DNA of 64,000 nt from Suillus spraguei (Eukaryota; Basidiomycota; Agaricomycetes; Boletales; Suillaceae): the NCBI GenBank assembly GCA_016800925.1, contig JABCPU010000249.1, forward strand, positions 36,903 through 100,902. The letters run 5' to 3'. Made by a program: the position numbers and the translations under genes. Shown here piece by piece: positions 34,998-47,579 of the stretch (position 1 is the stretch's first letter; each line of letters opens with the position of its first letter). Below the pieces are notes generated by a model. The model had not been told where the DNA came from and ran no database searches. It worked only from the letters and a program-made list of their open reading frames with translations.

Positions 34998-37094
34998 TGG
35001 GTATACTTTGGACATGCAAGGGACGAAACCCGGTTTCATATCAATGCGATGATCTACGCCTAGTCGTTCAGGAGGAAGTTTGTTTAATCCATCTTTGGCG
35101 AAGATGTTGGCAAAGTCATGAAGATAGGAAGGTACAAGTTCCTCGAATGGTTTCTTTTTTTTTCTTTCTCCTCGGTGGCAAACTCTTGAGCTTTGTTACT
35201 ATATTTTGGTAGTGGAAGAGAGATGGTGAAGTAATTAGAAAGTTGTTCAATTCGGGAAGTTCCATCACGTGTTAAGGGTGTTTCCATGGATACTTCTTTG
35301 ACAACCCTCATACAATTTCTGTCAATATCATACTCCACTAAAAATTCTCTGTCACCAAGGTCATAAGATGAGATTTCTCGTACTTCTGGTGCTGTTAAGA
35401 CTGTACTCAAGGGGTGAAAGATCCGAAGGGCTTTGGCCTCAGTTCGTGCACTGTGCCCCTTGTCTGAGTAATGCCCCTTATTTCAGGGAGAAGGTATACG
35501 TCCGAAGATCTGGACGTCCGAAGGTTATCCGGAACGTAGGAATAGAACGAGGATTAAGACTAGCTTCGGAATGAGTTCCTAACTAGAAGCTAACAGAGAT
35601 AGACTATCCGAAGATAGAGTTGGAGATATAGACTATAGGAATCAATCTCAAGTCTCGGAAGATGACTTAGAGTGGAAAGTGACTCAAGTCCGGAGGAAGC
35701 AGAATGAGCAGAATCTAAGATGATATTCGAACTAAGGTTCTACAGAGATCTACAAGTGTTTTATATACTGTAAGTATCTAATACAGATAATCAACAAGTC
35801 CGGGACCGAGGGCTATGTACGAAGTGTAAAGGAAGTCTATTAGTTAATGCGCAGCAGATCAGTAAGCACGAATCGGAAATGAAACACAGGTAACGGATCA
35901 GTGACACAGGATGGAAGTATACACAGCCGGAATACCGGAAACAGGAGGAATGACGAAAGGAGATAGATGCAGATATACACAAGGGAGTTAGAGTGTGAGA
36001 AGAGGGCACATTCGGATGGGTGATCTGGACAGAAATGGAATCAATTGGATCTGAGATCAGAAGTATGGTATATGACAGGTGCACTCCAGACATCTTGCAC
36101 CATATTGAATTGATCATCATCTTCCGCTGGGATTGGTGTTGATACGGGTTGCTCTTCATCAGGAATTTCTTCAATGGCAGTAAGAAGGAGATTGCGGTTT
36201 GAAGTATTGAGATAATTTCAGTATGATCCGATCACATCCTGGCAGCTCTTCATCGGCTTTTTGCTTCCTCTGCTCCTGCTCATCTGTCAGCTGTTGCTTA
36301 GGAATTTCTGGGAAGTAGCGAGAAAGCTTCAGCACAACCCGATCTCGTCCAGGTAATTCTTTGTCGGCCTTTCGCTTTCCATGGTCCATCACATGCTTTT
36401 CTTTGTGAGGGGACGGAGAGGGTGTTCTTGGCACACACACACGTGGTGATTCTGGCACAATGTTGAGCGATGGTGTATCATACATTTTGATCAATGGTGT
36501 AAACATTTTCTGTGGAAGTTTTGAATTCTTCTATTTCGGCTTCTGTTCATGTTGTGGGAAGGCCAATGGTAACCCTGCTTTCCTTCTATCAACATCAATG
36601 TCGATGTTGATCTCATCAGATTTCAGGGTTTGAGGTAGGGAAAGTGTTTCAGCAGTCCAATCGATAAGTGGATTCATGGCGCACAGCCAACGAATCCCTA
36701 ATAGGATTTGATCACATCACCAAAGTTTAGTGATGTTAAACTTCCCATACATAGTACAGTCATCAATTCATACTACCAATAGGCAGTAATGGGTTATTGG
36801 TCCCCCTTTGATAAGAGTCCCATCGGCAGTTGTTATGTGGAATGGTGTCTTCAAGTGTTGTTGTGTGATTTTGTGGAGTTTGACAAATTCTTCGGAGATG
36901 AAAGTTCCGGCAGCTCCGGAATCTATGACAGCAGTGGTTTTGACAGATTTCAAACAAGTGCGAGAGATAAGGGTAATGGGAATACGAAGATCCTTTTGTT
37001 CACCTACAGCTTGTACAAGTCTTAGTAATACATTAGAAGAAACATACATTGATTTCTTGTTTCCCCAAACTAAAAATCCTCTATGAGATGGCAT
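34998..37094 (-). pseudogene. Family A protease, linker and RT N-terminus
   Basis: The protease at 37094-36768 shows TTAVIDSGAAGTFISEEFVKLH with the aspartic DSG triad. The linker at 36506-36171 contains a repeated peptide (RKADKELPGRDRVVLKLS and QKADEELPGCDRIILKLS), an internal duplication. The RT N-terminus runs 35410-34998 (APEVREISSYDLGD..., LPPERLGVDHRIDMKPGFVP) and continues in frame into 25804 across LTR F. Split by solo LTR B8. Confidence 0.8.
35393..36076 (-). repeat. Solo LTR of family B (B8)
   Basis: 684 bp on the minus strand (TGTTAAGACTG to GTATATGACA on the plus strand), flanked by GGTGC (35388-35392 and 36077-36081). Confidence 0.88.
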
Positions 37095-37149
37095 ACTGTC
37101 TCATCGTCATCTCCTTCTTTAGAAAGTTCTTTGATCTCTGCCTGCTGAA

Positions 37150-37916
37150 TCGGAGTCTTCTTCTTCCTATCAGGACAATTACCAAAGTGATGTCTGGTTT
37201 TGCGGCATCCGAAGCACTGACCTTTTTTCATGCATTTGGATCATTCTGCATCAGAGATACGATCTACCTCCATCTTTGGAGCTTACATAATGATGGCTTT
37301 CAAAGTTATTCTTCTGCTGCTGCAGGCAATGAGAGGTGATACTCTTTAACTGAGTGTAGTTGTTATCAGGTGTGACACAAAGCTTCATGGCTTGGGTGAA
37401 TGAGGTAAGAGTGATGCCAGTTTTGAAAAGGCTCATGAGAAGGCCTTGATTGAGTCCATTGATGAAAAATTGCTTCATGGAAGAGTCATCAATGATGTCC
37501 ACTTGTTGGCAAAGGCTTTGGAAGTCAGCGATGTACGTCTGAAGGTCACCACCTTGTTTAAGCTTGCAGAGCTTAGCCATGGTGGTTCCTTCTGGGTTGA
37601 CGGCCTCGAAGTTCTCGTTAAACTCTTTAAGAAAATCTGTCCAAGTTCCATATCCAATGGCTACACCTGCAGTGTTCTTGATGTTAGGATCTTGAGCGCT
37701 TTTCATAAATTCTTGCGCCCAGCTTCTGGCATTTCCTTCGTTCATAAACAAGGTGACAAAAATAATCTTTGATTTGTCAGTCGTGTAGATTTGATCATTG
37801 AGATCAAGGTACACTTTGCATGCAATGAGGAAGCATTCTGCTTTGTTGCGATTGCCATCAAAGTCAGGGAGATGTGTGATCTTTATCTCAGCATGTTTGA
37901 ATGCAGTCGTGGACAT
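37150..37916 (-). pseudogene. Family A gag with CCHC knuckle
   Basis: Open from 37916 to 37251 (221 residues: ITHLPDFDGNRNKAECFL, IYTTDKSKIIFVTLFMNEGNARSWAQEF, CKLKQGGDLQTYIADFQSL, FINGLNQGL), a Ty3-type gag core. The zinc knuckle CFGCRKTRHHFGNC follows near 37200 after a frame interruption. Homologous to 57107-57942. Confidence 0.85.
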
Positions 37917-38039
37917 GATGTCTTCTTCACTGTGGGGATGCCTCTAGTCCGAGTAAGTACTATGTGAGGGCTTTTGGGTCAATTTAGATCTGGGATCTAT
38001 GCTCACAAATGTGCGCATTCATAAAGGACTTTAATCTTT

Positions 38040-38480
38040 TGTTATGAACTGGGGTGGTATCACCAGCGACAGTGAAAAGACACAGCCGGTCTGCTGGGAA
38101 ATTCTACTACATTCAATAGAGAACGAGGACAAGGTTCTGTCTAAGAGTCACAACTCAAAGATAATAGAGAATAGAGACTAAGGCTAAGGAGTGCTTAGAC
38201 TTAGAGACGATTCAGACGACTTTGGTTGGAGACCTAAGTGAAGGATATTCCAGGTAAAACCCAGTAAGATTAAAGTAAGGAATACAAGTATAGTACAACA
38301 TGCTTCAATAAGCCAATATGTGTGTACAGACCAAGAGAGACGTGAGAATGTAAGTGCGTATCCTAAAGAGGAAGGTAACTGTAGTACAGACACATTTAGT
38401 GTATGAGTCAAGAAATGTATCACATGATATACAAGGTCAAGACAAAAGGAAAATGAATAGGGGCACGTATGACTGTAACA
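38040..38480 (-). repeat. 5' LTR of family A element
   Basis: 441 bp, TGTTATGAACTGG to GACTGTAACA on the plus strand, abutting the TTTGG duplication. Confidence 0.9.
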
Positions 38481-38485
38481 TTTGG

Positions 38486-38732
38486 CAGACTTCATGTCCC
38501 ACTGGATGTCAATGATCAAGTGCGACGACAGAGGCTTCTGGAGTTGTTTGTGAGATTGAGCAATGTGAGAGCAATTTGTGTGGGTATCAATCATATTTGT
38601 AATGTATACATGTCTATCTGGAAAGCTTCAGAGGACGAGCAACTCTGGCATGATCTGGGCAATGTTCTGTTTGGTGAGATTCGTCACTGCAATTGTGTTT
38701 CCCGCTATCATCTTGTTATGCAAACACAATAG
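38486..38732 (+). pseudogene. Harbinger transposase, 3' part
   Basis: Continues the 13201-14285 ORF in frame after removal of the nested retrotransposon: ...QGSFG then RLHVPLDVNDQVRRQRLLEL, ICNVYMSIWK, and the end at 38732. Confidence 0.85.
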
Positions 38733-39099
38733 GTATCTTTGTTTTTTACTATATGTAAAGATAGTACTTCAAAACTACTTCAAACTGTGGTTATCCTTTT
38801 CTGCAATATCAGCTGCTAGTAGTGCAAGTGCATCAAGACCATTGGTGCGAGCTTTTAATGTTTCTGATGTCCCTGAAGGACCAGCATCAGGATCGTCAAA
38901 TACATTGTCATTGACATGCAAGGGCCTGGACATTGATGAATACTCGTGTGTGGGTGAGGAGTGATGTGATGGAGAGTAGTGACAGTGATGGGTTCATGGC
39001 GGAGAATGCAAATGGTATGGTGAAGCTGAGGGCTGTTGAGAATGATGAGAATGAGCAGAGGTTTGATACAAGTGACCAGAGTTATAGGAATGTCGAGGT

Positions 39100-39787
39100 C
39101 GAGGTCAAGCAGGAGTATGATATGACTGGGCAGCTCACCATCTCCAGTGGGTTTTTCATGCAACAAATCTATGAGTGATAATCAGCAGCAAGATATATCA
39201 CATTGTAAATGAACAAACCATATCAAATTTTGCTCGAATAGCCTTGGTTGAGCATTCCATTAGATGATGCCGTCGAGCCCACAGATTGTAAGTTACTGTT
39301 ACAGCATCCCAAGCATTCCCACCAAGAGGGATATGTCATTGGATCTCCTTGAGCATACAATTGACTTCATCAGTGGAATAGCCAGTTGCACCAGCTTTTC
39401 GTCCTTTTTTGGGGGCATCGCCAACTGACAATGTGTTGTTGGGCTCAGGCTGCAGCTTTGCAGAGGCTTTGCCCTTGCCACCTGCTCATTTGTTCATCTG
39501 CACGGGGGCTATGAAGGCTGTGTGATTGGTGCAGGTGGGCATTTTGGAGCTTTGGTGGGAGCCATTCCAAGCAATGGTTGCTCAAGCTCTTCGTCTGAGA
39601 CAGCCTTATTCAAAGGGATTGGAGGCATGGAGGGAGGTTGAATGGGACAAGGGAGTAATGATCCAGTGTTGTAAAGGGAGACATCATGTGCACGGGAAGG
39701 TGGCAACTCCACATCACAATAGATGGTACGGGGAGGATGCATCCTTGAACAGCCTGGACCATTAAGGAAGTTCAATTTATCACACAC
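39100..39787 (-). pseudogene. Harbinger second ORF: SANT/Myb-like DNA-binding protein (broken)
   Basis: On the minus strand, a Pro-rich N-terminal part (SDEELEQPLLGMAPTKAPKCPP) is followed at about 39480-39230 by KKGRKAGATGYSTDEVNCML, a TGA, then HIPLGGNAWDAVTVTYNLWA and AIRAKFDMV, which fits the SANT/Myb-like ORF of fungal Harbinger elements. The continuation KPTGDGELPSHI lies at about 39165. In Harbinger elements this partner binds TIRs and imports the transposase (family knowledge). Frame breaks make it a pseudogene. Confidence 0.65.
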
Positions 39788-40442
39788 GTTGTAAGATTCT
39801 GCTGGCCCAAAGGGTTTGAACTATAGATGATTAGCATCAGAAAGATTGTAATTTAAATTACTACACTCATGTCTCGAAAGTTAAACAGTGCAGGATGGCC
39901 ATATTGCATCTGGCTTGCTGCAACATTGTGATCAGTACTAGTTGCAGAGACAAAACTCAAAGGTGTATTTGTGCAAGAGATGTTAGAATCAGTCCCAAGA
40001 AAATTTAAGTGTGCAGATGGGTTCATATTTTCAGAGAGGAGATACAGATGGAACACGATGTACAAGGTCAAATGCAAAATCGGAGTCCATCGATAATGGA
40101 ACAAAGACAAGTTGATCCGGACGAGAGCTCCAAGAGCGAGATATCTAAAAGGAGTAAGAAATTTGCCCAAATCAGACATTTTGTGTGCGATGAAGATTTA
40201 TGGACATCTGTGGAGGGGTACCTACCCCTCCGTAGATTGGAAAATTTACAGACAGGTGCAAGAGCAATGAATAGCAACGAGTTGACAGCTGTTGACAGCA
40301 ACCTTCCTAATGCGGTTTGGCTATTCAGCTAAGGCATGAGGATTAACAGAAATTTGTCTGTAAAACCTTACAGGAAGTCACCCAGTGAATGATTATGGAG
40401 CAATTCTGCACACAATTATGAGACAATTCAAAATTCAATAAT

Positions 40443-40502
40443 TGTTACAATCGTACGTGCCCCTATTCACTGTCGCTGGTGACGCCACCCCAGTTCATAA
40501 CA
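40443..40502. repeat. 60-bp deletion derivative of the family A LTR, with its own target duplication
   Basis: The first about 28 bp match the LTR start (TGTTACAATCGTACGTGCCCC) and the remainder matches the LTR end (CTGTCGCTGGTGACG... TTCATAACA). The join is at TTCA, present at both break points. ATAAT flanks both sides (40438-40442 and 40503-40507). Confidence 0.85.
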
Positions 40503-40507
40503 ATAAT

Positions 40508-41542
40508 CATGTGAAAATCACTGTTTACTTTGAACACCCCACTGCAGTCTGCAGTCTGCAGCTGCAAGAACAGATTTTCAATGCAATTCTAGTTGGATTC
40601 TCTATGTATGCTAAGTACTACCTTACAGGTGAATATACTTGCAATTATTATATAAATTCTGTTTTTGGACCACGAGCGACATGGACTACTCAAGATGGTG
40701 AATGCAAAGGCAAGTGCAAGTACAAAATCTAATTATGTTTGCATTGCAGGTAAAGAAAAAATGAGCTCAAATCCACCTGTGTCGCCAATGGAGGCTCGAA
40801 AGTCTTATAGGGCATGAGTTCAACAGCTCAGATGGTGTTCTATCAGGGACTTCCTCATCAGCTTTTTCATCCTTGACCTTCACCTCCACAGTATCTCCAC
40901 CTTTGACCGTGCCTGCTAAGGTAGACAACTTGCAAATTTGATGGTGCCCAGCATTACATTCGAGTGACAGTTTGAAAAATTCAAAATCAATCCAACAGGG
41001 CCATGAAGCATAAAAGTAACTTATGCAAAATATGGGGAAAGCCAATGTACACTTTATCCATAGAGTAAATCAGTATTATGTGGCAATGGTGAAAAGATTT
41101 GAATTTTGAGAGCTATCTGTATGGTTGATTATATGTGAAAAACAAACTCAAAGTCCAACAGAAATTCAGCACTAGGTGCCGCCATCTGCTGTCGCACAAG
41201 CCAAATATCCAAGTCATAAACCTATGGGGAGGTGGAAATGTTGTCATGAAGCGCAGATCAACAATGCTGCAGCTGCACGTCAGTCAATAGTGTTTAAAAG
41301 TCCAGTTGATAGACTGCAAAAAGACTGGCAACTGGACTTCAGGTGCAGTTGCCTCCTTTTGACAAAAAATGAAAGACCAATAAAAACTGGCTGTGACCAG
41401 TTGCAACCATCTTTGTTACCCTAACCCTATCCTATGTAACAGTACTAATTGAGGTGCATTTATTACTGGTCAGATCATAAAAAACAGTCAAGATTTGAGA
41501 AAGTCATGAGCATTTCAATAATTGCTCATAAACTTATGCAAC
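40508..41542. other. AT-rich sequence without a recognisable gene
   Basis: Short open stretches (plus strand to 40732; minus strand 41045-40767) carry no motif I recognise. Sequence right of solo LTR B5 (50109 onward) is its continuation in the ancestral state. Confidence 0.4.
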
Positions 41543-41833
41543 TGTTAAGACCATACTCAAAGGGTAAGAGATCCAAAGGGCTTTGGCCTCAGTTTGTGCA
41601 CTGTGCCCCTTTCCCAAGTAATGCCCCTTATTTCAGATGAAGGGTATACATCTGAAGATCCAGAAGTGGTAGCATAACAGATTTGGACGTCCGAAGGTTA
41701 TCTGGAACATGGAGATGGAATGAGGATTAAGACTAGTCTCGGAATGAGTTCCTAACTAGAAACTAACAGAGGTAGACTACCCGAAGGTAGAGTCAGAAAT
41801 GTAGACTGTAGGAATCAATCCTAAGTCTTAGAA

Positions 41834-42589
41834 TGTTAAGACCGTACTCAAGGGGAGAGAGAGCCGAAGGGCTTTGGCCTCAGTTTGTGCACTGTGCCCC
41901 TTTCTTGAGTAATGCCCCTTATTTCAGGGAGGAGTTTATTCATCCGAAGACCCGGAAGGAGTTGCGTGATGGATCTGGGTGTCCGAAGGTATCGGATATG
42001 ATACGTCCGAAGGTTGTTCGGAACGTAGGAAGAGGACAGGGATTAAGGCTAGCTTCGGAACGAGTTCCTAACTAGAAACTAACGGAGGTAGACTATCCGA
42101 AGATAGAGTCGGAGATATAGACTATAGGAATCAATCCTAAGTCTTGGAAGGTGACTTAAAGCGGAAAGTGGCTTAAGTCGGAGGAAACAGAGTGAGTAGA
42201 ATCTAAGATGATATTCGAACTAAGGTTCTACGGAGATTTACAAGTGGTTTATATACTGTAAGTATCTAAGACGGATAATCAGCAAGTCCGGGACCGAGGG
42301 CTATGTACGAAGTGTAACGGAAGTCTATTAGTTAATGCACAGTGGATCAGTAAGCATGAATCGGAAATGAACACAGGAAACGGATCAGTAACACAGGACG
42401 GAAATATAAACAGCCGGAATACCGGAAACAGGAGGAATGACGAAAAGGAGATAGACGCAGATATACACAAGGAGTTAAGGTGCGAGAAGTGAGTACATTC
42501 GGATGGGTGGTCCGGACAGGATCTGTGGACCAGACGGATATGGAATAGATCGGATCTGACGGATTGGATTAGAAGTATGGTTTATGACA
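41834..42589 (-). repeat. 3' LTR of family B copy B6
   Basis: 756 bp, followed on the internal side by the pyrimidine run that is the complement of the polypurine tract (42590-42605). Confidence 0.88.
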
Positions 42590-42784
42590 GTATCCCCCCC
42601 TTAGGGCCGAACCCCTGAGGCACAAGAAGCGTCGATCCGGATCGGACAAGATTAATGCGAGACGATGGGGAATTTTGATGGTTGTAGTGCTGAGTCTGTA
42701 ATCCGACAGATATACGGACATCAGACGTCCGAAATGATTCCTACCCCCACTTCATATCCTTGTTAACAAAACTTGTCTCCAAAC

Positions 42785-43746
42785 ATGTCTGGAAAGAAAA
42801 CCATGCCCCTAAGTCTGCTGCTGACCTTGTGGCGGATCTGGAACAGCAACTGGCTGCTGCTAAGGCTGCAGTGGAAGCCGAGGCGGAACGGAAGCGGAAA
42901 GAGGCGGAGGAGCGGAAAAGGCAGGAGGAGTTGAAGCAGATTGAGTTGGCGGAGATCCGGAGGGAAATGGAGGAAAAGAGGCGGAGAGCACTGATTGAGG
43001 CTCGGGTGAGTGCTGTGGACTCTTCCAGATCCAGATATTAATGGATTGGCAAAGGCCAAGGCTGCTCCTGCGTCTGGAGCAAAGGATGGGTACTGCTCCC
43101 ATTGCGTCACTAAGGACCGGATGTGCCAGTGGGGTGATGCTGAGAAGAATGCCATGGTGAGTCGTCCGAAAAACTTCGGATCCGCTGATTTCGATGTTTC
43201 GTAGATTAAGTCCTGTGACGTCTGCCGGAAGGACAAGGCCACTTGTCCTGGAAGGCCCGGATTTGTTAAGGGACCCAAGGGCCGGAAGAGGCAGCGTCCT
43301 GTCTCTGGATGTGGTGGACGCGGATGTCTTCTCTAATCCAGTCACTATCGAAGGTACGGATGAGGATGTTGTGGAGTATGATGATCAGGCTTGGGTGGCC
43401 GCTGCTAATGCATCATTGCTGAGTTGGCGCGGACCAATGGACTTCTCCAAGATGGTATTGCGGCGGCGGAAGGGAGTTGGATTGCCATGGAGCGGATGAG
43501 CTCTACCATGGAGGCCTTCCTCCAGCAACAGAGGGAATTCCAGGCCCTGCTCATCGAGGAAATCCGGACCGGATTTAGGCTTTCCGTTTCTGCCGGATCC
43601 GACAAGGATGGCGCTGGTGAGGAGATTGGGCAAGAGGTGGCGGATGAGAATGGAGGAGAGATGGCAGATGGGACTGGGGAGAGATGGCGGATGGGACTGG
43701 GGAGGAGACTGGGGGTGCCGGAGGTGAAATGGAGACTGGTGCTTAG
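42785..43746 (+). pseudogene. Broken copy of the family B antisense gene
   Basis: Same three-exon layout as 33196-32170. Both intron positions and GTGAGT donors are kept (introns near 43015-43063 and 43156-43203). Lesions: one base lost near 42800 after MSGKK, about 50 bp lost in exon 3 near 43305, and further small indels near 43410 and 43680. Conserved: the coiled-coil segment, YCSHCVTKDRMCQW and SCDVCRKDKATCPGRPGF. Confidence 0.8.
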
Positions 43747-43803
43747 TCCAGATCCGGATTTCTGCTACTGCCCTCAATGTACTTATATTTCGTTATGTAC
43801 TTT

Positions 43804-46800
43804 TCAAGCAATGGGACCAGGCTTGTCCGGATATGCTGAATGGAAATCCGCTACGAGATCCGATGCATTTCCGAGTTCTGTGGCCAGTAACCAGGAAGTT
43901 TCTTTGTCCGTTCCTTCGTATCCGGACCAACGGACGAGGTATAGAAGTTGGCAGTGGTGCCTACGACGGTCCAGTTTAGAGTCCAGGATTTCGGATATCT
44001 CATACTCTGGTTCTCCGTCGACTTTGACTGGTGGCGAGGAGGTTGGATGCGATTAGGAATGGTGTTCGGAACTGCTGGCTCTAACTGCGAGACATGGAAA
44101 ACAGGATGTACGGAACGCATAGAATCCGGAAGTCGGATGGCGAAGGAATGAGTACCCGGGCGGGATATAATTTCGAATGGTCCCAAATTCTTTTCCGAAA
44201 GTTTCTTAGATGGACGAGTGGAGTGGAAGTACTTGGCTTTGACGAAGACTTGTTCTCCAATCCGGAAGTCTGGAGCAGGCTGTCTTTTAGCGTCCGCAGG
44301 TCCTTGATAGCGTTTCTGAGCTTCGGACATCTCATCTCGGAGGAACTGGTGAAGTTTGTTAAGGTCTAGGGCATATTCCTGGGCACGGATGGAGGATAGG
44401 TCGCGTTCCGGATGGATGGAAATGTTCGGATGATAACCTTTATTGGCGAAGAAAGGTGAAACTCCGGTAGTGGCACTCGGATGTTATTGTATGCGAACTC
44501 TGCGAGGGGCAGTAGCTCGGACCAGTTGTCCTGCTGATAGTTGCAGTAGATCTGGAGGTACTGTTCCAGCGTTTGGTTGGCACGTTCTGTTTGTCCGTCC
44601 CCTTCGGGATGTATCCGGATGTGAAGTGTAGGACCATGTCCAATGCCTTTCCTAAGGAAGGAAGAAGTGGGATATGAACTCTGTTCCTCGATCCGAGGTT
44701 ACATGGGAGGGACTCCATGCTTAGAGAAGACATGGAGGAGAAATAGGCGGGCGAGATCAGGAGAAGTAATGGTGTCGTGGGTCGGGACGAATATGGCTTG
44801 CTTGGATAAACGATCTATGATGACGAGGATGGCTGTAAAGCCGGATGAGTCCGGAAGTTGTTCAATGAAATCCATAGAGATGGAATTCCATGGTTTTTCT
44901 GGGACGGGAAGTTGCTTGAGTAGACCGTAGGGCTTATGTCTCGGAACTTTGGCTCGGGCGCAGGATGTGCAGGATCTGACATACTCTTTGACAAAGGCTC
45001 GTACTCCGGGCCAGGTATAGTTGCGTCGGATGAGCTCAAGAGTACGATTCTGTCCAAAATGTCCGGATAGGGGGTGGTCATGGCAATTCCGGAGGATGCG
45101 AAGTCGTAGATCATTGGTATCCGGAACGTAGATGCGGTTGTCACAACAAAGGAATCCACCATCGTCTATTGTCCATCTCGGATCTGAAGGAACCGGAAAA
45201 TGTGTTTGTGCAATGGGGTCATTAGGGAGTGCTATCAGAATGTCTTTCCGGAGGTGTTCGGTGTCCATAAGAACAGCTGCTCTAAGGACCGGAGTTGCTA
45301 AAATGGAAGCTCGTAGGGACGAAGCTAATTGTTCCGAAGCAAATATTGGACGGAGGTTGTGAGGGTTAATCTGAGCGTAGTCCTTATCCCCCTCTTTAGG
45401 GTAGACGTCCCATCGTCTAGTGAGGGAATCTGGCTTGACTCCGAGTCTTCCAGGATGGTAACGGATAACGAGGTTGAACTGATGGAGGAACTCGGACCAG
45501 CGGGCCTGACGACGGGATAGCAGTTTGGTGGTAGAGAAATACTCAAGGTTCTTGTGGTCCGTGACAACATCTATAGGCTCGGACGAGCCTTCTAGGTAAT
45601 GGCGCCAGGTTCGGAACGCAGCATAGATGGCTAGTAGTTCCTTATCATGGACATCATAGTTGAGTTCTGCACCGGACAGTGTCCGGGAGTAAAATGCCAC
45701 CAGACGAAGTTCCGAGTCTGGGCACACAATGGATAGTATTCCAGCGATAGCATAATCCGAGGCATCAGTTTCCACAACTATAGGAACATTCGGAATCCAA
45801 TGCATTAGCACCGGAGCGGACGTGAAGGCTTTCTTGAGTGCGTTAAATGATTTCCGGCATTCCTCGGAAAAGTCCCAAGTGACGCCCTTGCGAGTGAGTC
45901 GAGTAAGGGGAACCACGATATCCGAGTAGTTGAAGATGAAACGACGATAGAAATTAGCGAATCCGAGGAAGGATTGGATGTCCTTGACTTTCCGAGGTTC
46001 TGGCCAGTCTATGATAGACTGGATTTTCTCGGACGACATTGTCAAGCCATCCGGAGATAGGAGGTAACCAAGATATTCGACGGAGGATGAATGGAATTCA
46101 CATTTCTCGGGTTTGGCATATAGTCGGTGTTTACGGAGACGTCGTAAAACTTCTCGAACATGTTCCTTATGACTTGCAAGGTCTTGGGAATAGATAAGGA
46201 TGTCATCCAGATATACAACAACACATACGTCCAGCATATCGGCAAACACGCTATTGACAAAGCGCTGGAAAGCTGCCGGAGCATTCGTGAGGCCTTCCGG
46301 CATCACCAACCATTCATAGGAGCCATAGCGCGTACGGAAGGAAGTCTTCCACTCGTCTCCTTCTGTTATCCGGACGAGGTGATATGCAGATCGGAGATCA
46401 ATTTTGGTATAAACTTTAGCGCGGCTCGGGGAGTCTAGGAGGTCGGCAATGAGGGGTAACGGATATCGGTCTTTCTTGGTGATGTGGTTAAGGCCGCGGA
46501 AATCCACACAAAGGCGGAGGGATCCATCCTTCTTTTTGACAAATAGGACGGGGGCTCCGTGGGGAGAAGATGAGGAACGGAGGAGTCCGGACGAGATGTT
46601 TTCATCAAGGAACTTCCGGAGGGCCTCAAGCTCTACCGGAGAAAGAGAGTATATGGTTCCGAGAGGCGGACTAGCCCCTTCTTCCAACTCAATCTTGAGA
46701 TCGTAGGGTCGATGAGGGGGAAGTTGTCCGGCTTTGCCTTTGTCGAAGACATCCGCGAATTCGTGGTAATCGGAAGGGATTCTGGAGAGGTCTGGAGGAT

Positions 46801-47535
46801 CGGATGATACGGATGCGGATCGAAGATTTACTTCGGAGGGACGGAGGTAGATGCTGAACTGAGTAGATCCTTCTAACTTGCAGGCACGGCAAAAGGCCAC
46901 TGCGTTTATCAACATATGTTAGGGACTGAAGTACCAGCGGAGGGTTCGGATTTGGTCAGAGGCGGAGTCTCTGCCACGGATGGGGTGCTCTGAGGCAACG
47001 GAGATATTGGAGGGGAGGAATCTTCCTTGGGTGGAATACCCGAAGGTAACGGAGGTGTCGGATTGGATTTTCCTGCCATGGACGGTGTGTCCGGAGGCAG
47101 CGGTGATGCGGATGGGGTTAATGGCATTCCCTGTTCAGTAGTTCGGAACTCGATGCTGCCCAATACCCAGTCAATCAACGGATTGTGTCGGGTGAGCCAG
47201 CTATATCCGAGAACGATATAACATGAGGAATCCAAAGGGGTGACGTAGAACGTGTCGGAAGTGATTACACCGGAGGAGAATCGGACGGATAAGTTTATGG
47301 CTTCGACAATATTGTTATTGCATGTACCATCAAATAAACGGAGTGGAAGCGGAGGAATCTGATAGGTAGGAATTTTATGTTTTCGGACGAAATCAGTGTC
47401 TATGAAGCAGTGGGAGGAACCACAGTCTATGAGGGCCGGAAAGTCAGATATATTGGAGAAAGACGGAAGAGAGACATATGGACACAGAGAGTTTGGATCA
47501 GGAAGAGTTACAGCGTTGAGTCGTAGTTCCGTTGC
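43804..47535 (-). pseudogene. Family B pol, copy B6
   Basis: The matching start codon reads ACG. Protease region near 47430-47380; a one-base deletion near 46908 separates it from the long open part 46915-44699 (RT with YLDDILIYS, RNase H, integrase zinc region, first core Asp). A frameshift near 44700 and others precede the C-terminal part (44330-43851) with the chromodomain (MRYPKSWTLN... in shifted frame). Confidence 0.88.
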
Positions 47536-47579
47536 ACGGGTTGGGCCAACGCGACCCTCATCCCGTACGGAGTCAGGAG

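Larger units (their letters stand above)
14286..38480 (-). mobile_element. Family A Ty3/gypsy retrotransposon (minus strand), heavily nested and degenerate
   Basis: Bounded by TTTGG duplications (14281-14285 and 38481-38485). The 5' LTR is 38040-38480 and the 3' LTR 14286-15504 (enlarged by solo LTR B1). Reading down the minus strand: gag with CCHC knuckle (37916 to about 37150), protease (37094-36768), linker with duplicated peptide, N-terminal RT (35392-34998), RT/RNase H/integrase zinc domain (25804-24178 and 19933-19891), integrase C-terminus and chromodomain (18430 to about 17530), and an extra 3' ORF with zinc knuckles (17469-15677). Stops and frameshifts are everywhere, and the integrase core is missing where a Tc1 relic sits. 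Confidence 0.85.
13048..40383 (+). mobile_element. Harbinger (PIF-like) DNA transposon, split by about 24 kb of nested insertions
   Basis: The two ends carry matching inverted repeats of about 31 bp starting GGGTGACTTCC (13048 onward and up to 40383, one mismatch), flanked by the 3-bp duplication AGT (13045-13047 and 40384-40386), as expected for Harbinger. Removing the family A retrotransposon leaves an element of about 3.1 kb with a plus-strand DDE transposase (13201-14285 plus 38486-38732) and a minus-strand SANT/Myb-like ORF, the standard two-gene layout of this superfamily. Both ORFs contain stops, so the copy is dead. Confidence 0.85.
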
